Positions 34,884-43,330 of a stretch of 64,000 bases of DNA are shown piece by piece. The notes beneath the pieces were generated by a model. The model did no database searches, was not told the origin of the DNA, and saw only the letters and a program-made list of their open reading frames with translations. Within the stretch, counting starts at the first letter, position 1. Each line of letters starts with the position of its first letter. The DNA comes from an uncultured Collinsella sp. (GTDB taxonomy: Bacteria; Actinomycetota; Coriobacteriia; Coriobacteriales; Coriobacteriaceae). Location: the NCBI GenBank assembly GCA_947001705.1, contig CAMQHT010000007.1, positions 1 through 64,000 on the forward strand, written 5' to 3'. A program made the translations under genes and the position numbers.

Positions 34884-35037
34884 GAAGGGTACGTACCCGC
34901 TGCGTCGCTTGTGAACCCGCCCGGACGGCAAACGCGCTGGCTCGGCCTGCGAACGGTAAATACTGCCACGCCCACGTCGCGGATCTCTCAGGAGGCTTAC
35001 AATCGGTTTGGAAAGCAAACTGATTGTGAGGTTGCAT

Positions 35038-36258
35038 ATGGTTGATGAGGATTTTGCCTGGCGGCTTGCGCAGGAGCTTGTGCGGATCGACAGCTCAGAC
35101 CCGGGCGCGTATGAGGATGAAATTGAGCGCTTCATTAAGAGGCTCATTGAGCAGCAGCTGGCACAACTTGATAGTTCTGCGCTCGATGCCGTGCAGATTG
35201 AGGAGCTCGAAGTGCTGCCCGGGCGCCGCAACCTTAAAGTCACCGTGCCGGGCCAAAGCGACGAGCCGCGGCTGATCTATATCTGCCACATGGATACCGT
35301 CACCTTGGGCGATGGCTGGGACGCAGACATCGAACCGCTTGGGGCGGTTGTGCGCGACGATAAACTCTATGGCCGCGGTGCCTGCGATATGAAGGGTGGC
35401 CTGGCCTGCGCCATTGCCGCACTGGTCCATACGCTCGAGCGCGTGGCGGCGGATGGCGCGCTGCCACGCCGCGGCTTTTCGCTCATCTGCTCGGTCGACG
35501 AGGAAGACTTCATGCGCGGCTCAGAGGCCGCGATCGATGCTGGCTGGGTCAGCTCGCGCGAATGGGTGCTGGACACCGAGCCCACCGACGGACAGATCCA
35601 GGTGGCGCACAAGGGGCGTACGTGGTTCGAGATTGAAATGGCTGGCGTGACGGCGCATGCGAGCCAGCCTTGGAAGGGCGCGGATGCCGTCGCCGCCATG
35701 GCCGAGGTCGTGTGTTCGCTTCGTCGCGCGTTTGCGGCGCTGCCCGCGCACGATGAGCTGGGGCCTTCGACCATCACGTTTGGCCAAATCGAGGGCGGAT
35801 ATCGCCCCTACGTCGTACCCGACCGCGCCAAAGCCTGGGTCGACATGCGCCTGACCCCGCCGACCGATACGGCCGCCGCAATCAATATGGTCGAGCATGC
35901 CATCGCCGTCGCCGAAGCCGCCGTTCCCGGTTGCCATGGCAGCTACACCGTGACGGGCGACCGCCCCGCCATCGAGCGCGACCCGAACTCTCCCCTTCTA
36001 GCAGCGCTCAAGCGTGCCGCCGATGACGTAACGGACGCGGACACGACCGTCGGCTTCTTTACCGGCTACACCGATACCGCCGTCATTGCCGGCAAGACAG
36101 GCAACCGCAATTGTATGAGCTACGGCCCCGGCTCGTTGGCGCTCGCACACAAGCCCGACGAGTATGTGCCCCATGCCGATATCGTTCGCTGCCAAAACGT
36201 GCTCATCGCGCTTGCCGATAACACGCTCTGGGACGCAAGCGGCCAAGTTGGGGCATAA
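35038..36258 (+). CDS. M20 family metallopeptidase / amidohydrolase
   Basis: A 406-residue M20 (ArgE/DapE/CPG2-like) di-zinc hydrolase, probably cytosolic. Metal-binding and catalytic motifs are visible: CHMDTV near residue 86 (H and D), GRGACDMKGG near 116, SVDEEDFMRG near 157, and DTEPTDG near 185. The dimerisation domain follows (KGRTWFEIEMAGVTAHASQPWKGADAV), typical of deacetylase-type members. It starts at ATG 35038 with GAGG upstream. No arginine or lysine pathway gene is nearby, so whether it deacylates an amino acid or cleaves a dipeptide is open. Confidence 0.9.
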   Translation: MVDEDFAWRLAQELVRIDSSDPGAYEDEIERFIKRLIEQQLAQLDSSALDAVQIEELEVLPGRRNLKVTVPGQSDEPRLIYICHMDTVTLGDGWDADIEPLGAVVRDDKLYGRGACDMKGGLACAIAALVHTLERVAADGALPRRGFSLICSVDEEDFMRGSEAAIDAGWVSSREWVLDTEPTDGQIQVAHKGRTWFEIEMAGVTAHASQPWKGADAVAAMAEVVCSLRRAFAALPAHDELGPSTITFGQIEGGYRPYVVPDRAKAWVDMRLTPPTDTAAAINMVEHAIAVAEAAVPGCHGSYTVTGDRPAIERDPNSPLLAALKRAADDVTDADTTVGFFTGYTDTAVIAGKTGNRNCMSYGPGSLALAHKPDEYVPHADIVRCQNVLIALADNTLWDASGQVGA

Positions 36259-36297
36259 TAAGCCGCGAACAAACCGACTCGCGCGTTAGGACCGCCC

Positions 36298-36987
36298 ATG
36301 AAAGCACTTCCGTTTCCCTGCATCCGCCCGGCTCAGGACCGTGTGCTCGAGGCGCTGCCTGCGATGGGCGGTATCCTGAGCGGCAACGACGCCCTGCGCG
36401 GCGCCATTGCTGACGGCCTAATGCTCAAGGATCCAGGCGCGGCGTATTACGTGTACGAATGCTCGGGCGAGCCGGGTCGCGCGACGGGTGTCGTGGCGAT
36501 TTGCCCGGTTAACGTACTGACGGGTAGCGACGAGGCTGCCGCCGAGAGCGTCGACGCACTCGCCGCCGCGCGCGCGATCGCCGAGCTTAAGGTGCAGCCG
36601 CGCCCCGTGTCGCTCGCCTACGAGGCGTCGCCCGTCATGGATATCATTTTGAGCGCTGCCAAAGAGGGCGCATCGCTCTACGCCGTCACCGATCCCGCGG
36701 GCGTCACACATCGCGTGTGGGAGGTCAAGCGCGAGGACGCCGTTGCCGCCATCCGTGCCATGCTCGATCAGGCGCCCGACCCGGTGTTCGCCGGTGACTC
36801 CGCCTATGTCGCCGCACTGGCTGGGGCATCGCAGATTCTGGCCGACGAGGCCCGCGCTGCCGGCGCCTACTCTGGCAAAGAGCCGTTCAACTTTGCTGTA
36901 GCCGTGCTGTTCCCCGCCGCGCAGGTCAGCGGCAGCGCGCCGCAGGTTCCGACGGGTCTGCTCACTCACCAGGTCTCACGGTTCTAG
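36298..36987 (+). CDS. shortened DUF1015 family protein
   Basis: 229 residues matching the first part of DUF1015 proteins, which normally have about 400 residues and often sit beside serA/serC; those genes are 3-5 kb upstream here. Family features are FPCIRPAQDRV at the start, AAYYVYECSGEPGRATGVVAICPV, the TDPAGVTHRVWEV core and FNFAVAVLFPA. The usual invariant ADGHHR motif is replaced by AGDSAYVAAL, and the protein ends where the family's C-terminal half should begin. It may be a degenerate or specialised form. It lies 40 bases after the M20 gene and is probably cotranscribed with it. Confidence 0.72.
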   Translation: MKALPFPCIRPAQDRVLEALPAMGGILSGNDALRGAIADGLMLKDPGAAYYVYECSGEPGRATGVVAICPVNVLTGSDEAAAESVDALAAARAIAELKVQPRPVSLAYEASPVMDIILSAAKEGASLYAVTDPAGVTHRVWEVKREDAVAAIRAMLDQAPDPVFAGDSAYVAALAGASQILADEARAAGAYSGKEPFNFAVAVLFPAAQVSGSAPQVPTGLLTHQVSRF

Positions 36988-37032
36988 CGAACTCAAACGC
37001 TAAGCTGGAAAACCCAGCATCCAAACAAACAA

Positions 37033-37073
37033 GGGGCGGAGATGCAGCAAACGCATGCACCTCCGCCCTTTTC
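37033..37073 (+). terminator. intrinsic terminator
   Basis: GGGCGGAG and CTCCGCCC enclose a 19-base loop and are followed by TTTTC. It is placed 45 bases after the DUF1015 gene. Confidence 0.8.
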
Positions 37074-37116
37074 GCATCAAACAATTACGCCGGTAAACCG
37101 GGCCGCAACGTCAGCG

Positions 37117-37752
37117 TTATCCACGCTGCGGACCTGCCGCCGCCACGAGCGGCTCTAGCCCCAGCTCGCGCGCGTAGTCTTCCTGCGTAAAGACTTCGAC
37201 CAGTTCAAACGTATCGGCCGCATCGTCAAACGCAAAATGCAGCACTGAGCAGTTGCCCGGCACGCGTTCGCGCTCGTCGGCCGCCGCGCCCCGCACGTGG
37301 TCCAAAAACTCCTTGATAGCTGAGCCATGACTTACCGCGAGCACGCACGTATGGTCCGGACGCTGCATAAGATCGGTCAGCGTCGCCACCATGCGCGTGC
37401 GCACCTGGATCTGGCCCTCGCCGCCAAACTGCCGATAGAAGTCGCGCCACGGGCGCTCGGGCATAAGCATCACGCGCTCGGCCTCAAAGTCGCCAAAGAA
37501 CCACTCACGCAGGCCGTCCAGGCGCTCGTACGCCAAGCCCGGCCACAAGTTGGCGATAGTCTGCTCGGTGCGATGAAGCGTAGAGGTGTAGGCATGATCG
37601 GGCTCAATGCCGCGCGCACGTAAAAACATGCCGGCGCGCGCCGCCTGGTCGCAACCCAACTGCGTAAGCGGCGAGTCACTCCACCCCTGAATGATACGCT
37701 TAAGGTTGAATATCGTCTGTCCATGACGGACCAGATACAGATCTTTATTCAT
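37117..37752 (-). CDS. histidine phosphatase family protein
   Basis: A 211-residue phosphoglycerate-mutase-like phosphatase. It has LVRHGQTIFN with the catalytic His (near residue 9), ERLDGLREWFFGDFE for the second substrate region, and the C-terminal AVSHGSA histidine. The ATG at 37752 is preferred because AAAGGACCCCT precedes it. It is a tandem paralogue of the next gene (shared HGQT, QGW(S/H)DSPLT, LREW, VLAVSHGSA), 18 bases apart. Substrates in this family range from sugar phosphates to nucleotides, and none can be named. Confidence 0.88.
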   Translation of the reverse strand: MNKDLYLVRHGQTIFNLKRIIQGWSDSPLTQLGCDQAARAGMFLRARGIEPDHAYTSTLHRTEQTIANLWPGLAYERLDGLREWFFGDFEAERVMLMPERPWRDFYRQFGGEGQIQVRTRMVATLTDLMQRPDHTCVLAVSHGSAIKEFLDHVRGAAADERERVPGNCSVLHFAFDDAADTFELVEVFTQEDYARELGLEPLVAAAGPQRG

Positions 37753-37769
37753 AGGGGTCCTTTCGTTCG

Positions 37770-38312
37770 TTACCAACCCAAGAGCGAAAACGCCCCGTCG
37801 CAATAGCCAAAATGAAGCACGGCACCGTTGTCGGGTAGCTCTCCCCCGCCAGTCACATACTCAAGAAACTCCTGGCAGGCTGAGCCGTGGGAAACCGCCA
37901 GCACGCAGTCGTGCTGCGGCCGGGCCATAATACGGGACAGCGCCGCGACCATGCGCGACTGAAGCTGCACTTCCGACTCGCCGCCAAAGGCCACCGGATA
38001 ATCGCCCCAGGGCTGCGGCGGCATCTCGCGATTTGATGTGCCCTCCAGCGAGCCAAAATGCCACTCACGCAGGTCATCGACCAGCTCAATGGAACGGCCC
38101 TCGCCAACGATAAGCTCGGCCGTATGCCGCGCCCGGCCCAACGGCGAGGAATACACATGATCAAAGGCCACGCCACGCGCCGCAAACGCCGTACGCGCCG
38201 TCAGCGCCTGCTCGCGCCCGCGCGCCGTAAGCGGCGAATCGTGCCAGCCCTGCAAAATGCTCTGCACATTGAGCTCAGTCTGCCCATGCCGCACCAAATA
38301 CAGATCTGCCAC
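37770..38312 (-). CDS. histidine phosphatase family protein (tandem paralogue)
   Basis: A 180-residue member of the same family, with LVRHGQTELN at residues 5-14 (catalytic His), SSPLGRARHTA, LREWHFGSLEG and AVSHGSACQEFLE. It is the first gene of a two-gene unit with its paralogue. It lacks the extra C-terminal tail (about 30 residues) of the other copy. The duplicated pair probably arose by local tandem duplication and then diverged. Confidence 0.88.
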   Translation of the reverse strand: MADLYLVRHGQTELNVQSILQGWHDSPLTARGREQALTARTAFAARGVAFDHVYSSPLGRARHTAELIVGEGRSIELVDDLREWHFGSLEGTSNREMPPQPWGDYPVAFGGESEVQLQSRMVAALSRIMARPQHDCVLAVSHGSACQEFLEYVTGGGELPDNGAVLHFGYCDGAFSLLGW

Positions 38313-38327
38313 ACGCTCTCCCCTCGT

Positions 38328-38364
38328 ACCACCACAAAGGGGACAGGCACCTTTGTGGTGGTTT
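38328..38364. repeat. palindromic repeat, CCACCACAAAGG family, copy 5
   Basis: ACCACCACAAAGG / CCTTTGTGGTGGT around GGACAGGCA. It lies between the phosphatase pair and the nitroreductase gene. Confidence 0.85.
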
Positions 38365-38394
38365 ACCGTCTGATCACGCCGCGGTGACGCTCAG

Positions 38395-39066
38395 CTACAC
38401 CAGCACGTCGGCGAGCGGGCGCTTGGGTACGTGGTGCACCTGCGCATCGTCACGCCAGTAATTAATTGAGCCGTCGGGGTTGGAATCGATCGCATCGATC
38501 ATCTGCGTCTCGGCCGGCACGCCAAAAGCCATGATCAGCTTGAGCTCATACTTGTCGTTATCGAGCCCCATAGCATCGATCGCGTGGGGCGTAAAGGCCT
38601 TGAACATGCAGGCTGCCACCTCGGGCGTGGCGCTGCGAGCGGCGAGCATCATCGTCTGCGCGGCAATGCCCGTGTCGACCTCGGTGATGGGCGCGGCGGG
38701 CTTACCCGGAACAGCGCGCTCGGCAAGAATCGCGATGTAGCCGGTCGGACGCTCGCCCTCGGCAGGACCCGACCAATCCTTAAGCGCGCCGGCCCATGCA
38801 AGCTCATCAAATACACGCGCGCAATCCTCGGCACCGCTCACCACATGAAAACGCAGACGCTGAGCATTGGCGCCGCAGGGAGCCAGGTGCGCCAGTTCCG
38901 CCAGCTCGAGCAAAAACTCGCGCGGCACGCGCATGGACTCGTCAAAACGGCGGCACGTACGGGCGCGGCGGACCAGCGCGTCAAACGTGTCCAGGCCAAG
39001 CTTTTCGCAACCTTGCCTTGCCATCGATTCGACACTCGACGGTGCCTCGGGAACTGCTTCGTTCAT
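38395..39066 (-). CDS. nitroreductase family protein
   Basis: A 223-residue flavin-dependent oxidoreductase of the nitroreductase fold. Features are RRARTCRRFDESMRVP (FMN phosphate-binding arginines), LAPCGANAQRLRFHVV, and GIAAQTMMLAARS (the typical GxAxQxMxLAA helix). The start at 39066 is preferred to a longer frame because GGGGGTCCCT lies next to it and the family begins there. The protein is slightly longer than minimal nitroreductases. The natural substrate is unknown, and this fold also includes dehalogenases and FMN-recycling enzymes. Confidence 0.85.
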   Translation of the reverse strand: MNEAVPEAPSSVESMARQGCEKLGLDTFDALVRRARTCRRFDESMRVPREFLLELAELAHLAPCGANAQRLRFHVVSGAEDCARVFDELAWAGALKDWSGPAEGERPTGYIAILAERAVPGKPAAPITEVDTGIAAQTMMLAARSATPEVAACMFKAFTPHAIDAMGLDNDKYELKLIMAFGVPAETQMIDAIDSNPDGSINYWRDDAQVHHVPKRPLADVLV

Positions 39067-39300
39067 AGGGACCCCCAATACAAGCCAATTGTCCTTAGGA
39101 AAATCTAACCTAAAACGTAGGCAATAACGAACAGGGCTGCAATGTTCTACACCTGTTGAATAGAAAATCGCGACGTGGGGAACAACGGAAACAATTCGGG
39201 GCCTTTGGGTTACGTTTCGCCCTCCCCGACCCATACGTCAGCGCCCTTAGGGGATACTGGTTGTAACGATCAAGGCTTACGCCGCACGGAAAGGAGACTT

Positions 39301-39902
39301 ATGGGCATCTTTAAGAACGATGATCAAAAATCGAGCCAGTTTGGATTTGACGAGAAAAGCATGGCGGGCAAAGCCGTCAAGGCCGTACGCTGGATCTACG
39401 CCATCACGGGCGTCTTAGCACTCATTGCTGGTATCGCGCTGCTTTTTGCACCTGCCAAGTCCCTCGTCTTTTTGACGACTGTCCTGGGTTTTACTTTGTA
39501 ATCACTGCTGCCATCAGACTATTCACTGCCATTTTTGAGCCGCTGCTGCCCACCGGCTGGCGCGTGACGAGCATCATCTCCAACCTACTCATTATCTTGG
39601 GCGGCGTCATAATCCTGCGCAACCAGGCCTTCTCGACCGCGACGCTCACCACGATGGTGGTTATCGTGGCCGGCTTTGGCTGGATTGTCGAAGGTGTCAT
39701 GTCCATTCTGGAGTCCGAGCTTTCGTCCAACCGCGCCCTCGCTATCCTGAGCGGCGCACTTTCCATCATCGCCGGCATGTTCGTGTTTATCTATCCGCTG
39801 TGGTCGGCCAAGATGCTCGTCATCTTTAGCGGTGCCGCGCTGCTGGTGTTTGGCGTGACGCTCATTGTTCGCGCCATTCAGTTTGGCAAACTGGTGCGCT
39901 AG
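39301..39902 (+). pseudogene. frameshifted DUF308/HdeD-like membrane protein gene
   Basis: Two reading frames together make one six-helix membrane protein of the DUF308 (HdeD-like) family. The first (from ATG 39301, preceded by AAAGGAG) ends prematurely after TTVLGFTL. The sequence resumes in another frame, giving VITAAIRLFTAIFEPLLP and then SIISNLLIILGGVIILRNQAF to RAIQFGKLVR. A single missing T in the TTTT run at 39,489-39,492 restores the full frame (about 200 residues). It may be a true null allele or a base-call error. The intact protein would have a charged N-terminus and three hairpin pairs of membrane helices. Confidence 0.8.
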
Positions 39903-40385
39903 ATGCCAAAGACGCTCTTTATTGATGCCGACGCCTGCCCGGTCACGCGCGAGTCGATTGACTGCGCGCGGCGGGCGGGCGTCGCCGTTGTTATCGCCGG
40001 CAACAGCACGCAAAACCTGGAACGGCACATTCGCCGCGACGACCCGCGCGATGCCGAGCACGCGCGACGCGGCTTTTGGGTCACGACGCTCGACGTGAGC
40101 GTGGGCGCCGACAGCGCCGACTTTGCCATTGTCGAACGCCTGCAGGCGGGCGACGTGGTCGTGACGCAGGACATTGGCTTGGCGAGCATGGTGCTCGGGC
40201 GCGATGCCGCCGCCATCGGTGTGCGCGGGCGCGTGTACGACAAGGCGACTATCGACATGCAGCTGTTTATTCGCCACGAGGAAAAGAAGGTACGCCGCGC
40301 CGGCGGACGCACTCGCGGTCCGGCAGCATTTACCAGCGAAGACCGCGCCCGCTTTAAACGCAACCTCACCGAGTTGCTGCACTAA
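39903..40385 (+). CDS. YaiI/YqxD family protein (UPF0178, DUF188)
   Basis: 160 residues, beginning FIDADACPV and containing VVTQDIGLAS, the two conserved regions of the YaiI/YqxD family. The acidic residues suggest a PIN-like nuclease fold. The biological function is unknown. The ATG immediately follows the stop of the frameshifted DUF308 gene (TAG ATG), so the pair was cotranscribed and probably translationally coupled. It ends at a strong terminator. Confidence 0.9.
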   Translation: MPKTLFIDADACPVTRESIDCARRAGVAVVIAGNSTQNLERHIRRDDPRDAEHARRGFWVTTLDVSVGADSADFAIVERLQAGDVVVTQDIGLASMVLGRDAAAIGVRGRVYDKATIDMQLFIRHEEKKVRRAGGRTRGPAAFTSEDRARFKRNLTELLH

Positions 40386-40387
40386 CC

Positions 40388-40430
40388 AAGGTAGATTTTT
40401 GAGACATGCCTAAAATCTACCTTTTTGTTT
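40388..40430 (+). terminator. intrinsic terminator of the DUF308-yaiI unit
   Basis: Perfect 12-bp arms AAGGTAGATTTT and AAAATCTACCTT with a 12-base loop, followed by TTTGTTTT. Confidence 0.85.
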
Positions 40431-40470
40431 TGAGCGGTGTGAGCGCTCGGAATCCATGGCTCAACAAAAA

Positions 40471-40542
40471 ACGGGCTTCAAAATGCCATGCGTCGCCGCA
40501 TTGCGCAGGCGCTGAGCATGGCTATTTGAAGCCCATTTTTTA
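40471..40542. terminator. hairpin terminator of the metal exporter gene, probably bidirectional
   Basis: GGGCTTCAAAAT...CCATGC and GCATGG...ATTTGAAGCCC form a long stem. T-rich runs lie on both outer sides, giving ATTTTTT on plus and GTTTTTT on minus. It separates two converging genes. Confidence 0.75.
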
Positions 40543-40549
40543 GGCCTAC

Positions 40550-41638
40550 TTAGAGGCCAACGGCGGAGAGGATGAGGCCCCAGCCAGCGCCGATGACGTA
40601 CATCATGATCAGGAACACGGCATTTTCGCGGGCGCTGCGGTTGGTGCGGAACAGCACCAGATAACCCACGCCGGCGGAAATGAGCGTGCCGGCGAGCATC
40701 GGCGCCAGTTGCAGCGCGCCTTCCAGATACAGCTGTGTAATGACCACGCTCGCCGAGCAATTGGGAATCAGCCCGACAAGCGCCGAACCCAGGACAGCGA
40801 GTATCTCGTTGCCGCGCAGGAACTGCTCGATCGCGGACTCGCCGAACGTCTCGAGCACGGCGACCAGAATCAGCGTCACCAGAAAAATGAATACCGAGAC
40901 CTGCACGGTGTGCGAGATCGCACTGCGGATGATCGACAGGACAGGCGTCCCTTCGTGGGAGTGAGAGTGACCGTGACCATCATGGTGTTCATGTTCGCCC
41001 TCATGACCGTGATCGTGGCCATGTCCGTGTTCGTGCTCGTCCTCGTCTTCATCACAACCGCAATGGTCGCGCTCGCACAGCTCGTGGATGTGGTCGGCGC
41101 TCACGCCTGCCTCGGCCACCTCGTCGATGATGTCACCGCCGCTGTGGTCGTCGTGCGCGCAGTTCACGTGGGCCGGGTTGGCCGCGGTTCCCAGCACGGT
41201 ACGGCGAATCGCCGCGTGCGCGCGGGCGTTACGGCGCAGGCCGCGAATGGCAGCGTCCACGATAAAACCCGTGACCAGTGCGATCAGCGCTTTCGAAGCC
41301 AAAAGCATCGCCATAGTCTGCACGGGAACCTGCTCGGCAAGCAACAGCGGCAGCATCTCATCGGAGGTCGAAAGGAACACCGCCACCAACGTGCCCAAGG
41401 TCACGACACGGCCGGCGTACAGCGTTGCTGCCATGGCCGAAAATCCGCACTGCGGCACCATGCCCAGCAGCGAGCCAACCACGGGACCCGCAGCGCCGGC
41501 GCGCTTGATAGCGCCGTTGACGCGGTCGCCCGCAACGTGCTCAAGTGTCTCGAGAGCAAGATACGTCACCAACAAAAACGGCACCAGCGACAGCGTGTCC
41601 TTGCCGGCGTCGAGCAGAATATCAATCAGTAAATCCAT
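40550..41638 (-). CDS. putative 10-TM heavy-metal exporter with His-rich loop
   Basis: A 362-residue integral membrane protein resembling the ArsP_2-type putative metal (manganese or arsenic) exporters. There are five hydrophobic segments in each half. The GSLLGMVPQCGFS motif in the first half and SALVGLIPNCSAS in the second show an internal repeat with Cys near the substrate path. Between the halves (about residues 165-235) is a long cytosolic loop rich in His, Asp and Glu (EHGHGHDHGHEGE), a probable metal-binding region. The ATG at 41638 follows AAAGG. The ion exported cannot be told; efflux genes at 44.9-47.6 kb suggest metal stress is relevant in this region. Confidence 0.78.
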   Translation of the reverse strand: MDLLIDILLDAGKDTLSLVPFLLVTYLALETLEHVAGDRVNGAIKRAGAAGPVVGSLLGMVPQCGFSAMAATLYAGRVVTLGTLVAVFLSTSDEMLPLLLAEQVPVQTMAMLLASKALIALVTGFIVDAAIRGLRRNARAHAAIRRTVLGTAANPAHVNCAHDDHSGGDIIDEVAEAGVSADHIHELCERDHCGCDEDEDEHEHGHGHDHGHEGEHEHHDGHGHSHSHEGTPVLSIIRSAISHTVQVSVFIFLVTLILVAVLETFGESAIEQFLRGNEILAVLGSALVGLIPNCSASVVITQLYLEGALQLAPMLAGTLISAGVGYLVLFRTNRSARENAVFLIMMYVIGAGWGLILSAVGL

Positions 41639-41809
41639 GACGGATGGAACCTTTCGTGTCTTTCGGCAGCATTGTAAAAGTCCTAGCGGTCAACTAGGGT
41701 ATTGTAGTTGTCCCGGGCGCGGTGCCAATAGTTGCCTATGGTAAACTATCATCTCGCCATAACTCAGTAGCCTCGAGCCGCACAACGCGGCCCGTCCAAG
41801 GAGTAGCAT

Positions 41810-42778
41810 ATGAACGTATCGCAAGCACTCGAATACGAGCGCCAGCCGTTTATCCCCATGTTTATCTACGGCGACCACGGCGCCATGGAGTCCGAGCGCC
41901 AGAAGGGCGAGGAGGCCCTCAAGGTGCTCGAGACCGAGTACTTTACCGCCGAGGGCGACCCCGGCTTCGACTTTGCCACCGTGCGCGACCTGGCCGACCG
42001 CAACCGCGACCTGTGCGACCAGATTGGCGAGGCGCGTCTGCGCAACGTGACGCCCGCGACGCTCTCGCGCGGCCTGTCCGATGCCGACACCTGCGCCGCC
42101 ATCGGCAAGATGCAAAAGCGCACCGCCGCGTCCGTTATGCGCGAAATCCGCGGCGACCGCGACGCGCTCGGCGTGGCCTACGCCCGCAAGCCCATCCAGG
42201 GCACCGTGCTCGGTATCGACATCGAGACCACCGGCCGTGCACCCGAGCGCGGCTATATCATCAACGTGGGCTGGGAGATCATGGAGCTCACCAGCGACGC
42301 CGTCCCGCATGACGCCGAGGCACACTACTGCGGCCTGCCCGACATCTACCGCGGCGAGGATGTGCCGTTGTCGAATATCCACCACATCACCTGGGACGAC
42401 ATCGACGGCAAAAAGCCGTTCCGCGAGAACAAAGAGCTGCAAAAGCAGCTGCTCAAGCTTATGAAGAAGTACCCGTACATGGCACACAACGCCGCCTTTG
42501 AGGACAGCTGGTTCAAGATCCACCTGGACGGCTACGCCGAGGCACGCCGCGCCGGCAAGATCATCGTCATCGACTCGCGCCAGATCTGCCGCAGCCTGGA
42601 CGCCGACGTGCGCTCGCTCCCCCGCGAGTCCGCCCCAGCCGCGCTCGAGAACTGGGCGCGCCGCCGTGGAACCCTCGCCGCCGACGCCAACGAGCAGCAC
42701 CTGGGCTTGGACGACACCGACCTCATGCTCCGCACCGTCCAAGCCGAGTTCAACCTCAAGAACCTATTCGCGAAATAA
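41810..42778 (+). CDS. DEDD-family 3'-5' exonuclease domain protein
   Basis: 322 residues with a DnaQ/epsilon-type exonuclease domain in the C-terminal half. It has GIDIETTGR (DE, motif I) near residue 136, MAHNAAFEDSWF (motif II) near 223, and HLGLDDTDLM (motif III, DEDDh type) near 300. The first 125 residues are helical and not recognised, containing RNRDLCDQIGEARLRNVTPATLSRG. It starts at ATG 41810 with AAGGAG upstream. It is monocistronic. It acts on single-stranded DNA or RNA ends by family knowledge, and its specific role is unknown. Confidence 0.85.
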   Translation: MNVSQALEYERQPFIPMFIYGDHGAMESERQKGEEALKVLETEYFTAEGDPGFDFATVRDLADRNRDLCDQIGEARLRNVTPATLSRGLSDADTCAAIGKMQKRTAASVMREIRGDRDALGVAYARKPIQGTVLGIDIETTGRAPERGYIINVGWEIMELTSDAVPHDAEAHYCGLPDIYRGEDVPLSNIHHITWDDIDGKKPFRENKELQKQLLKLMKKYPYMAHNAAFEDSWFKIHLDGYAEARRAGKIIVIDSRQICRSLDADVRSLPRESAPAALENWARRRGTLAADANEQHLGLDDTDLMLRTVQAEFNLKNLFAK

Positions 42779-42843
42779 CCGATCCATCTGCGGGAGCGCC
42801 TGCCAGGCACAGCGCAATCCGTCTGGGCACACCGGCACGCAGT

Positions 42844-42882
42844 AAACTAGGGCGCAGCCTTATGGCTGCACCCTAGTTTTCA
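42844..42882 (+). terminator. intrinsic terminator of the exonuclease gene
   Basis: AAACTAGGGCGCAGCC, loop TTAT, GGCTGCACCCTAGTTTT, one bulge/mismatch, followed by C. Confidence 0.85.
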
Positions 42883-42926
42883 TCAAAACGAGCAAATACG
42901 CGTGCTTCACATAGTCGGCAGGTTGG

Positions 42927-43119
42927 CCCACCTACATTTTTCGAGTTGTTCGGCCAGCTGAACCACTAGTCAAGGCCCCTTGAACCGCAATCGAGCGCTA
43001 TAGTCGCCCCAATTTCGCAACCAAGCCCTATAAATCTATCTGAATCAATTCGAATAGGACGTTGCGATCGCACCATTCGTATAGGATAAGGCCGAATAAC
43101 TCAAATTATGTTGGTGAGG
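42927..43119. repeat. inverted-repeat element, left of the 402-residue gene
   Basis: The outer ends are related inverted sequences: ACCTACATTTTTCGAGTTG...TTCGGCC at 42,927-42,956 and its complement form GGCCGAATAACTC...ATGTTGGTGAGG at 43,090-43,119, 193 bp in all. A second element with the same ends lies at 44,559-44,779, so the nuclease-like gene is bracketed. No coding potential. The rest of the gap to 43,330 holds nothing recognised. Confidence 0.65.
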
Positions 43120-43330
43120 CATCTGAGCGGTCGGCAAAAACGCTTAGAAGCTACGAATCCGCAACTAAAGTTCACCAAAATGGGGCAGCCGACAGAAACC
43201 TCCCCAGCCGAAGCTGCCCCCCTCAATACGACAGCTCAAAAACCCACCGTTCGCAGAAGATAAGCCGCGCCCCAATACCGTTGCCCGAAGTTTCGAGCGT
43301 ATATGGCGTCCGCTATGCCATCATGCGCGT

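Noticed and set aside
34884..35243. An N-terminal extension of about 120 codons on the minus-strand nuclease-like gene
   Set aside because: It runs antisense to the start of the M20 peptidase gene and is Ser/Arg-rich low-complexity sequence; the paralogue at 43 kb has no matching part.
39480..39510. Programmed frameshifting in the DUF308 gene
   Set aside because: The run is only four T, with no slippery heptamer or downstream structure evident; a plain one-base deletion or base-call error is simpler.
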